Source: Streptomyces avidinii
Lineage (GTDB): Bacteria > Actinomycetota > Actinomycetes > Streptomycetales > Streptomycetaceae
Assembly (NCBI RefSeq): GCF_014650695.1
Contig: NZ_BMVL01000009.1
Coordinates: 1-64,000, forward strand
Direction of reading: 5' to 3'
Length of the DNA stretch: 64,000 nt
The position numbers and the translations under genes were made by a program. Numbering within the stretch: position 1 is the stretch's first letter; the number at the start of each line of letters is the position of its first letter. A model generated the notes under the pieces. That model was given only the letters and a program-made list of their open reading frames with translations, did not search any database and was not told the origin of the DNA. Shown here piece by piece: positions 7,458 through 16,518 of the stretch.

Positions 7458-8278
7458 CCGCGGTCGCGCCGTCCGCGCCCACGGAGGGCCGGGCCGCGCG
7501 ACGCAGGGCAGCTCAGGAGGCAGCGAAGCGGGCCGCCAGAGGCACCCGGCGGCGGGGCGGTCGGCGGCGCAGGCGGCCGGCCTCGGGCGGCCCGGTGGTC
7601 ATCGCGAGCCGGCTGGGCGGAGAGCTGTTCATCACGCTGGGCCTGGTGATGCTGCTGTTCGTCGCCTACCAGCTCTGGTACACGAACCTCCTGGCGGAGC
7701 GGGTGGCGAACGGCGCCGCCGGCTCGCTGCGCCAGACCTGGGAACAGGATCCGGGAGGCACCGGGGCCGCCGCGCCGCCCGTGACGGCCTTCGAACCCGG
7801 CCAGGGCTTCGCGATCCTCCACATCCCGAAGCTGGACGTGAAGGTCCCGGTGGCGGAGGGCATCAGCAAGCCGAAGGTGCTGGACCGGGGCATGGTCGGG
7901 CACTACGGAGAGGGCGCGCTGAAGACGGCGATGCCGGCCGACCAGCAGGGCAACTTCGCGGTGGCCGGACACCGCAACACCCACGGCGAGCCGTTCCGCT
8001 ACATCAACCGGCTGGTGCCCGGGGATCCCGTGGTGGTCGAGACCCGGGACGCGTACTACACGTACGAGATGACCTCGTCGCTCGCGCAGACCCCGCCGAC
8101 GAACGTGGCGGTGATCAAGCCGGTGCCGGAGGGGTCCGGATTCACCTCCGCGGGCCGGTACATCACGCTGACCACCTGCACCCCGGAGTTCACCAGCACC
8201 TACCGGATGATCGTATGGGGCAGGATGACCGATGAACGCCCCCGCAGCCAGGGCCCGCCGCCCGCGCTGACCAGTTAA
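7454..8278 (+). CDS. Class E sortase (second of three), SrtE-type
   Basis: 274 aa from GTG 7454, overlapping the pabA stop by four bases. The first 50 residues are cytoplasmic and very basic (RRGGRRRRRP). A membrane helix (LFITLGLVMLLFVAYQLWY) and the sortase domain follow. The catalytic residues are H173 (VAGHRN), C242 (TLTTCTPEF) and R251 (TYRMIVWG). It probably corresponds to one of the two S. coelicolor SrtE enzymes, which attach chaplins to the wall and are needed for aerial growth; that equivalence is from gene order. Confidence 0.92.
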   Translation: MTAVAPSAPTEGRAARRRAAQEAAKRAARGTRRRGGRRRRRPASGGPVVIASRLGGELFITLGLVMLLFVAYQLWYTNLLAERVANGAAGSLRQTWEQDPGGTGAAAPPVTAFEPGQGFAILHIPKLDVKVPVAEGISKPKVLDRGMVGHYGEGALKTAMPADQQGNFAVAGHRNTHGEPFRYINRLVPGDPVVVETRDAYYTYEMTSSLAQTPPTNVAVIKPVPEGSGFTSAGRYITLTTCTPEFTSTYRMIVWGRMTDERPRSQGPPPALTS

Positions 8279-8291
8279 GGACGAATCAGCA

Positions 8292-9014
8292 GTGTCTCGT
8301 GCCAGCCGCCGCGCCGCGGCCCCGCCCGTCGGCAACCGCAGTGTGCTCGCCGGATTCCTGAGCCTGCTGGGCGAGGTCCTGATCACGGTGGGCCTGGTGC
8401 TGGGCCTGTTCGTCGCCTACTCGCTGTGGTGGACGAACGTGCTCGCGGACCGGCAGGCGTCGGCCCGCGGGGACGAGGTCCGCCAGCAGTGGCAGGCACC
8501 CGAGCAGGCCGCGGGGCCGGGAGCGCTCGACACCCGGGGCGGGGTCGGCTTCCTGCACGTCCCGGCGATGAAGAACGGCGAGGTGCTCGTCAAGGCCGGG
8601 ACCGACCCGGACACCCTGGACGACGGTGTGGCCGGGTACTACACGCAGCCGGTCAAGTCGGCGCTGCCCTGGGACGAGAAGGGCAACTTCTCGCTCGCCG
8701 CTCACCGGGACGGCCACGGGGCGAAGTTCCACAACATCGACAAGGTGAGGAACGGCGACGCGATCGTCTTCGAGACCCGCGACAGCTGGTACGTCTACAA
8801 GGTCTTCGCGGAGCTGCGCCAGACCTCGAAGTACAACACCGACGTGATCAATGCCGTCCCCAAGGACTCGGGGAAGACCGCCCCCGGCCGGTACATCACG
8901 CTCACCACCTGCACCCCGGTCTACACCTCGAAGTACCGGTACATCGTCTGGGGCGAGCTGGTCCGGACGGAGAAGGTGGACGCGAAGCGGACGCCTCCGG
9001 CCGAGTTGCGCTGA
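8292..9014 (+). CDS. Class E sortase (third of three), SrtE-type
   Basis: 240 aa from GTG 8292. The ribosome site AAGGA overlaps the previous gene's stop, so the two are translated from one message. One membrane helix (LLGEVLITVGLVLGLFVAYSLWW) precedes the sortase fold. Its active residues are H138 (AAHRDGHG), C207 (TLTTCTPVY) and R216 (KYRYIVWGE). The His motif is AAHR rather than the AGHR of its two neighbours. It ends the plus-strand operon, before a terminator shared with the convergent pknB. Confidence 0.92.
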   Translation: MSRASRRAAAPPVGNRSVLAGFLSLLGEVLITVGLVLGLFVAYSLWWTNVLADRQASARGDEVRQQWQAPEQAAGPGALDTRGGVGFLHVPAMKNGEVLVKAGTDPDTLDDGVAGYYTQPVKSALPWDEKGNFSLAAHRDGHGAKFHNIDKVRNGDAIVFETRDSWYVYKVFAELRQTSKYNTDVINAVPKDSGKTAPGRYITLTTCTPVYTSKYRYIVWGELVRTEKVDAKRTPPAELR

Positions 9015-9171
9015 CCCGGCCCCGTCGGCCCCGACGGCCCTGCCGGCACCCCAGAAGGCCCCTGAAGCGGCACTGACGCCCCCTGAGCCCCACGAGGCCC
9101 CCGGAGACGCACGGGTCCCGTACGGGGCCGCAGGCGGCCGTACGGCGGCGGCCGGCGCGCGGGGCGGGCAA

Positions 9172-9212
9172 AGGTCCGGCCCCTCACCCGGGAACGGGGA
9201 GGGGCCGGACCT
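9172..9212. terminator. Bidirectional terminator between sortase and pknB genes
   Basis: A perfect 14-bp stem, AGGTCCGGCCCCTC (9172-9185) with GAGGGGCCGGACCT (9199-9212), lies between convergent gene ends. The rest of the 234-bp gap shows nothing coding. Confidence 0.85.
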
Positions 9213-9248
9213 CTTCTGGCTGTGCGGTCGCCGCGTCGGCGGGTCGCG

Positions 9249-11276
9249 CTAGTTGTTGCGGATCAGGCCGCCGAAGCCGCCGCCACCACCGTTGTTGTTG
9301 CCGCCCTGCTGCTGGCCGCCGCCCGTGATGATGTTCACGGCCTGCCCCGAGTTGACCGGGGTGCCCGGCTGCGGGTCGGTGGCGAGCACGAACGTGTTGT
9401 CGTCCGTCGGCCCGGCGACGATGCCGACCTTCAGGTTGGCGCGCCGCAGATCGTCCTTGTACTGGCCGAGCGTCCGGCCGACGAAGTTCGGCACGGCGGT
9501 CTGCGTCGAGGCCTTGGCGATGGTGATGCCCACCGTCTTGCCCACTTCGAGCTGCTGGCCCGGCTGGATCTGCTGCTCGATGACCGTGCCCGGTACGGCT
9601 CCGGGGGAGTCGATCTCCGTCACGCTGCCGAGCCGGAGCTTGGCGTCCGTGAGGGCCTTGGCCGCCTCGTCCTTCTTCTTGCCCTTGAGGTCCGGGACCT
9701 CGGCCTTGGAGATCTCCTTGGCGACGGTCAGCTTGACGACGCTGTTCTTCTCCGCCTCCGTGCCGCTCTTCGGGTCCTGCTCCAGGACGGTCCCGGCCGG
9801 ACGGTCGGACTCCTGCGGCTTGCGCTCGACCTGGAAGCCCTTCTCCTTCAGCTGCTTCTCCGCCTCCTCGAAGCTGAGGCTCAGCACGTTCAGGACCGGG
9901 ATCTTGGGTGCGCCCGAGGAGATCGTCACCGTGACCGTGGAGCCGTCTGCGACCTTGGCGTCGGGCGCGGGGTCCTGCTTGCAGACGTTGCCCTTGGGCT
10001 GGTCGTCGCACGGCTCGTCGGCGCCCTTGACCACCTTGAGGCCGACGGCGTCGCCGCTCTTCTGCGCGCGTTCGAGGGTCTGGCCGATGAGCTTGGGCAC
10101 GGAGGGCCGGTTGTCGGCGCCCTCGCCGAAGAGGGAGCGGCCGATGAGGATCGCGCCCACGAGCACGAGGATGCCCGCCGCCACGAGCAGCACGGTGGAC
10201 GCCTTGCTCTTCTTCTGGCGGCGGCCGGAGCCCTGGTCGTAACCGCCGTGGCCCTGGTCGCCGTAGCCGTATCCGCCGTCGCCCGGGGGCATCGGCGGCA
10301 TCATCGACGTCTGGCCGCCGGGGTCGGTGGTGCGCAGGGCGGCGGTGGGCTGGTCGTAGCCCTGGTGCCCGTAGCCGTGCCCCTGGTCGGGGTAGCCGTA
10401 GCCGGCCGCGCCCATGCTGGCGGTGGCGGCGACAGGCTGGCCGTCGAGGCAGGCCTCGATGTCGGCACGCATCTCGTCGGCCGACTGGTAGCGGTAGTCG
10501 GGGTCCTTGACCAGGGCCTTGAGGACGATGGCGTCCATCTCGGGCGTGATCTCGGGGTCGAAGTTCGACGGCGGCTGCGGCTCTTCCCGTACGTGCTGGT
10601 AGGCGACGGCCACGGGGGAGTCGCCGACGAACGGGGGCCGGACGCTGAGGAGCTCGTAGAGCAGGCAGCCCGCGGAGTAGAGGTCGGAGCGCGCGTCGAC
10701 CTGCTCGCCCTTGGCCTGCTCGGGCGAGAGGTACTGGGCGGTGCCGATGACGGCGGCCGTCTGCGTCATGGTCATGCCGGAGTCGCCCATGGCGCGGGCG
10801 ATGCCGAAGTCCATGACCTTGACCTGGCCGGTACGCGTCAGCATCACGTTGGCGGGCTTGATGTCGCGGTGCACGATGCCGGCGCGGTGCGAGTACTCAA
10901 GGGCCTGGAGGATGCCGATGCACATCTCCAGGGTGCGCTCGGGCAGCAGCTTGCGGCCCGAGTGCAGCAGCTCGCGCAGCGTGGAGCCGTCGACGTACTC
11001 CATCACGATGTACGGGATGGAGATGTTGTCGACGTAGTCCTCGCCGGTGTCGTAGACCGCGACGATCGCCGGGTGGTTCAGCGACGCGGCCGACTGGGCC
11101 TCGCGCCGGAACCGGGCCTGGAAGGACGGGTCACGGGCGAGATCGGCACGCAGGGTCTTGACGGCGACGGTACGGCCGAGCCGGGTGTCGTGGGCGAGGT
11201 AGACCTCGGCCATGCCACCACGGCCGAGCACGTGGCTCAGCTCGTACCGGCCGCCGAGGCGACGCGGCTCTTCCAT
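9249..11276 (-). CDS. pknB: PASTA-domain Ser/Thr protein kinase PknB
   Basis: 675 aa from ATG 11276 (GGAGAGG upstream); a longer reading to 11345 has no ribosome site. The cytoplasmic kinase domain has GRGGMAEVY, the catalytic D138 in HRDIKPANVM, DFG and a GTAQYLSPEQ activation loop. A Gly/Tyr-rich juxtamembrane linker (GYGYPDQGHGYG-like repeats) leads to a membrane helix at about residues 360-382. Four PASTA repeats follow outside the cell, then a Gly/Asn-rich tail. PASTA domains sense muropeptides or lipid II, and the kinase adjusts wall synthesis and division. It is the last gene of the fhaA-to-pknB operon, which also encodes its phosphatase PstP and FHA readers. Confidence 0.96.
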   Translation of the reverse strand: MEEPRRLGGRYELSHVLGRGGMAEVYLAHDTRLGRTVAVKTLRADLARDPSFQARFRREAQSAASLNHPAIVAVYDTGEDYVDNISIPYIVMEYVDGSTLRELLHSGRKLLPERTLEMCIGILQALEYSHRAGIVHRDIKPANVMLTRTGQVKVMDFGIARAMGDSGMTMTQTAAVIGTAQYLSPEQAKGEQVDARSDLYSAGCLLYELLSVRPPFVGDSPVAVAYQHVREEPQPPSNFDPEITPEMDAIVLKALVKDPDYRYQSADEMRADIEACLDGQPVAATASMGAAGYGYPDQGHGYGHQGYDQPTAALRTTDPGGQTSMMPPMPPGDGGYGYGDQGHGGYDQGSGRRQKKSKASTVLLVAAGILVLVGAILIGRSLFGEGADNRPSVPKLIGQTLERAQKSGDAVGLKVVKGADEPCDDQPKGNVCKQDPAPDAKVADGSTVTVTISSGAPKIPVLNVLSLSFEEAEKQLKEKGFQVERKPQESDRPAGTVLEQDPKSGTEAEKNSVVKLTVAKEISKAEVPDLKGKKKDEAAKALTDAKLRLGSVTEIDSPGAVPGTVIEQQIQPGQQLEVGKTVGITIAKASTQTAVPNFVGRTLGQYKDDLRRANLKVGIVAGPTDDNTFVLATDPQPGTPVNSGQAVNIITGGGQQQGGNNNGGGGGFGGLIRNN

Positions 11277-11471
11277 AACGTTGCAGCCCTCTCCGTCAGT
11301 CCCGACCGCACCTGTGTGTGGTCCGGCGGTGTGCTGTTCGCGCAAAGGCTACCGGCCGATCGTCCGTGATCGGTTCGGGGCCACAGGCTGATACTGGACC
11401 GGTACCGTACGCTCCGATCCGGGCGGGGTTCAGTGATGTACGTCACCCCGCTCCGGCCCGTCAATGCTCGG

Positions 11472-12938
11472 TCACCCCTGGCTGTTGAGCACTGCCTTCA
11501 TGACCGCCTGGGCGACGGGGGCGGCGAGACCGCCACCGCTGATGTCGTCGCGGGCGGTTCCCTCGCTGTCCTCGATGACGACGGCGACGGCGACCGGCGA
11601 GCTGTTGTCCGAGGTCTCGGCGTAGGAGATGAACCAGGCGTAGGGGCGCTTCTTGTTGCCCTCGCCGTGCTGCGCCGTACCGGTCTTGCCGCCGACCTTC
11701 ACGTCCTTGATCTTGGCGTTGGAGCCGGTGCCCTTCTCGACGACGTTGACCATCATCTCCTGGACCTTCTGCGCGTTGGCGGCGGAGAGGGGCCGGCTCA
11801 TCTCCTGCGGCTCGTGCTTCTCGATGATGTCCAGGTTGGGGGCCGTGAGGTGGTCGACCATGTACGGCTTCATCAGCTTGCCGTCATTGGCGATCGCGGC
11901 GGTGACCATGGCCATCTGCAGCGGGGTGGCCGCCGTGTTGAACTGGCCGATGGCGCTCTGGGCGTTGCCGTCCTTGCCCATCTTCTTGTCGTAGATGCTG
12001 GCGAAGGCGCGGACCGGAACGTCGATCTTGTCGTTGTTGAAGCCGAACTTCTCCGCGGTCTCCACCATCTTGTCGCGGGTGACCTTGTCGCCCATGTTCG
12101 CGAAGACGGAGTTGCAGGAGATGCGCAGGGCCTCGTTGAGGCTGGCCTTCTCGCATCCGGTGTGGGAGTTGGGCAGCTTGGTCTGGGTGCCGGGCAGGAT
12201 GTACGGCTCGGGGGTGTCCGTCGGGTCGTCGATGTTCTTGACGACGCCGTGCTCCAGGGCCGCGGCCGCGGTGACCACCTTGAAGGTGGAGCCCGGCGGA
12301 TAGGTCTCGCGCAGGGCGCGGTTGACGAGCTTCTTGTCCTCGCTGTCCTTCAGCTCGTTCCAGGCCTTCCCGTCGGCCGTGGAATTGCCCGCGAAGGTGG
12401 AGGGGTCGTACGAGGGGGTGGAGACCAGGGCGAGGATGGCTCCGGTGCGCGGGTCGATGGCGGCGACCGCGCCCTTCTTGTCGCCGAGCGCCTTGAAGGC
12501 GGCCTTCTGCGCATCGGGGTTGAGCGTGGTGACGACGTTGCCGCCCTGCTTCTTCTCCCCGGTGAACATGCCGATGGTGCGGTCGAAGAACAGCCGGTCG
12601 TCGTTGCCGGTGAGGATGCCGTCCTCGAGCGATTCGAGCTGGGTGGCGCCGAAGGCCTGCGAGGCGTACCCGGTGACGGGCGACCACAGCGGGCCGTCCA
12701 GGTAGGTCCGCTTGAACTTGTAGTCGCTGCCGTCGGTGACCGCCGAGCCGGTGATCGGCTCGCCCTTGACGATGATGTTGCCGCGCTCGGTCGCGTACTG
12801 GGCGATCTGGACCCGCCGGTTCTCCTTGCGGGTGCTGAGTTCCTCGGCCTGCACGTACTGCAGCCAGTTGGTGCGGATCAGCAGGGCGAGGACGAGCAGC
12901 CCGCAGAACAGCGAGATGCGGCGCAGGGGCTTGTTCAT
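11472..12938 (-). CDS. pbpA: Penicillin-binding protein PbpA (class B transpeptidase)
   Basis: 488 aa, the usual length. One N-terminal membrane helix (ISLFCGLLVLALLI) is followed by a dimerisation region and the transpeptidase domain. The active-site motifs are STFK (S217), SCN (near residue 274) and KTGTA (near 416). It cross-links peptidoglycan in the periplasm and is paired with the SEDS protein encoded just upstream, whose stop overlaps its start (ATGA). In mycobacteria PbpA is a PknB substrate involved in division; the linkage here suggests the same. Confidence 0.96.
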   Translation of the reverse strand: MNKPLRRISLFCGLLVLALLIRTNWLQYVQAEELSTRKENRRVQIAQYATERGNIIVKGEPITGSAVTDGSDYKFKRTYLDGPLWSPVTGYASQAFGATQLESLEDGILTGNDDRLFFDRTIGMFTGEKKQGGNVVTTLNPDAQKAAFKALGDKKGAVAAIDPRTGAILALVSTPSYDPSTFAGNSTADGKAWNELKDSEDKKLVNRALRETYPPGSTFKVVTAAAALEHGVVKNIDDPTDTPEPYILPGTQTKLPNSHTGCEKASLNEALRISCNSVFANMGDKVTRDKMVETAEKFGFNNDKIDVPVRAFASIYDKKMGKDGNAQSAIGQFNTAATPLQMAMVTAAIANDGKLMKPYMVDHLTAPNLDIIEKHEPQEMSRPLSAANAQKVQEMMVNVVEKGTGSNAKIKDVKVGGKTGTAQHGEGNKKRPYAWFISYAETSDNSSPVAVAVVIEDSEGTARDDISGGGLAAPVAQAVMKAVLNSQG

Positions 12939-14359
12939 GACGGACGGACCACCTGGGTCATCTCGGAGTCGGGGGACGGGGCGGGGGCCGGCGCGGGGCG
13001 GCGTGCGGTGTCGCTGATCCGGATGAGGATGGCGATGAGGATCCAGTTCGCGAGGACGGAGGAACCGCCGGAAGCGAGGAAGGGCATCGTCATGCCGGTG
13101 AGGGGGATGAGGCCCATGACGCCGCCGGCGACCACGAAGATCTGGAGCGCGAAGGCGCCGGAGAGGCCGATGGCGAAGAGCTTGCCGAAGGGGTCGCGGG
13201 CGGCGAGGGCGGTGCGGACACCCCGCTCGATGATGAGCCCGTAGAGCAGGAGGAAGGCCATCACTCCGGCGAGGCCCAGTTCTTCGCCGACGGTGGAGAA
13301 GATGAAGTCGGAGTTGGCGGCGAAGCCGATGAGGTCGGAGTTGCCCTGGCCCCAGCCGGCGCCGAGGACGCCGCCGGAACCGAAACTCATGATCGACTGG
13401 CCGACCTGCTCGCAGGCACCCGAGGTGGTGTAGCAGGCGAAGGGGTCCAGCCAGGCAGTGACGCGGACCTTGACGTGGCTGGCGAAGGTGGCGACGACCA
13501 CGGCACCGCCGACCGACATCAGCAGGCCGATGACGATCCAGCTGGTGCGCTCGGTGGCCACGTACAGCATGATCACGAACATGCCGAAGAAGAGCAGCGA
13601 TGTGCCGAGGTCGTTCTCGAAGACGAGGACCAGCAGGCTCATCGCCCAGATCATCAGGATCGGGCCGAGGTCGCGGCCGCGCGGCAGGTAGAGGCCCATG
13701 AAGCGGCGGCTGGCCAGGGCGAGCGCGTCGCGCTTCACCATCAGGTAGCCGGCGAAGAAGATCGCGATCACGATCTTCGCGAACTCGCCGGGCTGGATGG
13801 AGAAGCCGCCCACGCTGATCCAGATCTTGGCGCCGAAGACGTCGGCACCGAGGCCCGGGACGACCGGCAGGATCAGCAGGACCAGGGCGCCGGCCATCGA
13901 GATGTACGTGAACCTCTGCAGGACGCGGTGGTCCTTGAGGATCAGCAGGACCGCGGCGAACAGGGCGATCGCGAGTGCCGTGTACATCATCTGGCGGGGC
14001 GCGGAGGGGGAGAACGCGCCGAAGGACCGCTTGGCGAGGTTCTGCAGGCGCTCGGACTGGTCCAGGCGCCAGATCAGGACGAGGCCCAGCCCGTTGAGGA
14101 GCGTGGCCAGCGGCAGCAGCAGCGGGTCGGCGTACTTGGCGTACCGGCGCACGACGAGGTGCGCGATCCCGGCGAGGGCGCCGAGGCCCAGGCCGTAGAG
14201 CACCATGCCGGGGGGCAGGGTGCCGTTGATCGCGAGGCCCACGTTGGCGTAGGCGAACATCGGGATGAGCACGGCGAAGCCGAGCAGCAGGAGCTCGGTG
14301 TTCCGCCTGCTCGGCAGCTCGATGGCGCCGATGGTGGTCGTGTTGGTGACAACGCTCAT
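12935..14359 (-). CDS. rodA: SEDS family peptidoglycan glycosyltransferase (RodA/FtsW)
   Basis: 474 aa with about 10-12 hydrophobic segments. It contains WISVGGFSIQPGEFAKI (the conserved PGE segment), an ENDLGTSLL motif and the C-terminal GLIPLTGMTMPFLASGGSS signature. SEDS proteins polymerise lipid II into glycan strands and act with a cognate class B PBP, here PbpA. The proline-rich tail (RRPAPAPAPSPDS) is cytoplasmic and could be a phosphorylation target. I use the name rodA, but ftsW is used for the same position in other annotations. Confidence 0.94.
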   Translation of the reverse strand: MSVVTNTTTIGAIELPSRRNTELLLLGFAVLIPMFAYANVGLAINGTLPPGMVLYGLGLGALAGIAHLVVRRYAKYADPLLLPLATLLNGLGLVLIWRLDQSERLQNLAKRSFGAFSPSAPRQMMYTALAIALFAAVLLILKDHRVLQRFTYISMAGALVLLILPVVPGLGADVFGAKIWISVGGFSIQPGEFAKIVIAIFFAGYLMVKRDALALASRRFMGLYLPRGRDLGPILMIWAMSLLVLVFENDLGTSLLFFGMFVIMLYVATERTSWIVIGLLMSVGGAVVVATFASHVKVRVTAWLDPFACYTTSGACEQVGQSIMSFGSGGVLGAGWGQGNSDLIGFAANSDFIFSTVGEELGLAGVMAFLLLYGLIIERGVRTALAARDPFGKLFAIGLSGAFALQIFVVAGGVMGLIPLTGMTMPFLASGGSSVLANWILIAILIRISDTARRPAPAPAPSPDSEMTQVVRPS

Positions 14360-14393
14360 GGTGTGGCAGGCCCCCTGTGCCCGCGTATCTCTA

Positions 14394-15857
14394 CTACTTG
14401 CCGCACAGCCCGACCAGCTGCTGCTCTTCGGGAGTCAGGCTGGGGGCGGGTGTCGGGCTGTTCTGGGCCTCGGCGTTCCGGCGTTCCTCGTCCTTCTTGC
14501 ACGCGGAGACCTGGACGCCCAGATCATCGAGCTTCTTGCGCGCGGCGTCGAGGCTGCCCTCGCTGATGGTGGCCTCGACCAGCTTCCGCTTGAAGGGCGG
14601 CAGGTACTTCAGTTCGATGTCGGGGCGGTCGGTCTCCACCTTGGAGAGCTCCAGCGGCCCCAGCTTCGGGCTGATGCCGCGGTAGAGGGCCACGTGCTCG
14701 CCCTTGACGCCCACGTAGAACTGGGTCTGGGTCCAGCGCCAGCCCGCGTACAGGCCGCCGCCGATGACGCCGGCGACGATGAGCAGGGTCAGCGTACGGG
14801 TGGTCCACTTGCGCCCTTTGCTGCGGCGCCTGCGGGGGTGGTCGTACGTGTCCTCGTAGCCGGAGTCGCCGTCGTAGGCGTCGGCTTCGCCGAAGGTGCC
14901 GTAGCCGCCCGCGCCCTGGCCCTGGCCCTGCTCGGAGTACCCGTAGCCGGGGGCCTCGCCGCTGCCGGGGGGGCCGAAGGCGCCGGGCGGCGGGGACTGG
15001 CGGCCGAGGCCCGAGGCCCGGCCGGCCGGAGTCTGCATGGCGTTGCCGCCGTCGAAGAGCTGGTGCTGGTTCTCGGCGACCGCGCCGACGACCACCGGGG
15101 TGTCGCTGACCTGGGCGGCGAGGGTGTCGCCGCTGTCGGTGTCGAGGACATCGGCGACGATGCAGGTGATGTTGTCGGGTCCGCCGCCGCGCAGCGCGAG
15201 CTGGATCAGGGACTGCACGGTCTCGCGGGGGCCGTGGTAGTCGGCGAGGGTCTCCTCCAGGGTCTGGTGGGAGACGACGCCGGAGAGCCCGTCGGAGCAG
15301 ATCAGGTAGCGGTCGCCGGCCCGGACCTCACGGATGGAGAGGTCGGGTTCGACGATGTCGCCGCTGCCCAGCGCGCGCATCAGTAGGGAGCGCTGCGGGT
15401 GGGTGGTGGCTTCCTCCTCCGTGATGCGCCCCTCGTCGACGAGGCGCTGCACCCAGGTGTGGTCCTGGGTGATCTGGGTGAGGACGCCGTCGCGGAGCAG
15501 GTAGGCGCGGGAGTCGCCGACATGGACGAGGCCGAGGCGCTGGCCGGTCCACAGCAGGGCGGTCAGCGTGGTGCCCATGCCTTCGAGCTGGGGATCTTCC
15601 TCGACCATGACGCGCAGCTGGTCGTTGGCGCGCTGCACGGCCGTGGCGAGCGAGGTGAGGATGTCGGAGCCCGGGACGTCGTCGTCGAGCTGCACGAGGG
15701 TGGAGATCACCTCGGAGCTCGCGACCTCGCCGGCGGCCTGGCCTCCCATGCCGTCGGCGATCGCGAGGAGCCGGGGCCCGGCGTAGCCGGAGTCCTCGTT
15801 CCCCTCACGGATCATGCCCTTGTGTGATCCGGCGGCGAACCGCAAGGACAGACTCAT
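14394..15857 (-). CDS. pstP: PP2C-family Ser/Thr protein phosphatase PstP
   Basis: 487 aa from ATG 15857; a longer reading to 15920 is unsupported. Residues 1-240 form a PP2C domain with metal-binding motifs NEDS, IADGMGGQAAGE, HVGDSRAYL, CSDGLSG and GGPDNITC. A Gly/Pro-rich linker follows, then a membrane helix near residue 356 (TRTLTLLIVAGVIGGGLYAGW) and an extracytoplasmic C-terminus of about 110 residues. It dephosphorylates PknB and its substrates. The gene lies between fhaB and rodA in one operon. The exported C-terminus is longer than a simple anchor and may sense something. Confidence 0.95.
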   Translation of the reverse strand: MSLSLRFAAGSHKGMIREGNEDSGYAGPRLLAIADGMGGQAAGEVASSEVISTLVQLDDDVPGSDILTSLATAVQRANDQLRVMVEEDPQLEGMGTTLTALLWTGQRLGLVHVGDSRAYLLRDGVLTQITQDHTWVQRLVDEGRITEEEATTHPQRSLLMRALGSGDIVEPDLSIREVRAGDRYLICSDGLSGVVSHQTLEETLADYHGPRETVQSLIQLALRGGGPDNITCIVADVLDTDSGDTLAAQVSDTPVVVGAVAENQHQLFDGGNAMQTPAGRASGLGRQSPPPGAFGPPGSGEAPGYGYSEQGQGQGAGGYGTFGEADAYDGDSGYEDTYDHPRRRRSKGRKWTTRTLTLLIVAGVIGGGLYAGWRWTQTQFYVGVKGEHVALYRGISPKLGPLELSKVETDRPDIELKYLPPFKRKLVEATISEGSLDAARKKLDDLGVQVSACKKDEERRNAEAQNSPTPAPSLTPEEQQLVGLCGK

Positions 15858-16004
15858 GCGCACCTGCCCTGTCGACGAAGCTGCCTCCGGGTACAACCGG
15901 TCTCGAGCCACACTGCCCACCCTCCGGTCGGGAGCGCGCTCGGGTCCGTGTCCTCGGTGGGACGGATCGCCGCCGCGCGCTCGCTCCGCTCGCTCATTCT
16001 CGTA

Positions 16005-16508
16005 CTACTTCCGCAGCTCGATGACGGTCTTGCCGATGCGGATCGGTGCGCCCGGCGGAATGGGCGTCGGGGTGGTCAGCCGGGTCCGGTCGAGATACGT
16101 GCCGTTGGTGGACCCGAGATCCTCGACGATCCACTGGCCGTCACGGTCGGGATAGATCCTGGCATGGCGGCTGGACGCGTAGTCGTCGTCCAGCACGATC
16201 GTGGAGTCGTGCGCGCGGCCCAGCGTGATCGTCTGGCCCGCGAGGGCCACCGTGGTTCCCGTGAGGATGCCCTCGGACACGACGAGTTTGGTGGGTGCGC
16301 CGCGGCGCTGGCGCTGCTGTGGAGGCGCGGCCTGGCGGCCCGCCTGCTGCGGGGCGCCACCGGCGCCGCCGCCGCCACGACGGGACCCGCGCTGGGTCAC
16401 GCGCGTCCCGAAGAGATCGCTGCGGATGACCTGGACGGCCACGATGACGAACAGCCACAGAACGGCCAGGAAACCCAACCGCATGACCGTCAGGGTCAGC
16501 TCTGACAT
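16005..16508 (-). CDS. fhaB: FHA-domain membrane protein FhaB (FipA-like)
   Basis: 167 aa. An N-terminal membrane helix (VMRLGFLAVLWLFVIVAVQVI) is followed by a Gly/Gln-rich linker and a C-terminal FHA domain. The phosphothreonine-binding motifs are GRAHDSTIVL, SSRHARI and LGSTNGTY. FHA domains read phosphorylated threonines made by PknB. It follows fhaA by 10 bp and precedes pstP. Confidence 0.94.
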   Translation of the reverse strand: MSELTLTVMRLGFLAVLWLFVIVAVQVIRSDLFGTRVTQRGSRRGGGGAGGAPQQAGRQAAPPQQRQRRGAPTKLVVSEGILTGTTVALAGQTITLGRAHDSTIVLDDDYASSRHARIYPDRDGQWIVEDLGSTNGTYLDRTRLTTPTPIPPGAPIRIGKTVIELRK

Positions 16509-16518
16509 TGCCCCCGCT

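Noticed and set aside
9222..11369. A 715-codon plus-strand reading over pknB
   Set aside because: pknB has all kinase and PASTA motifs; the opposite frame has none and begins within the terminator region.
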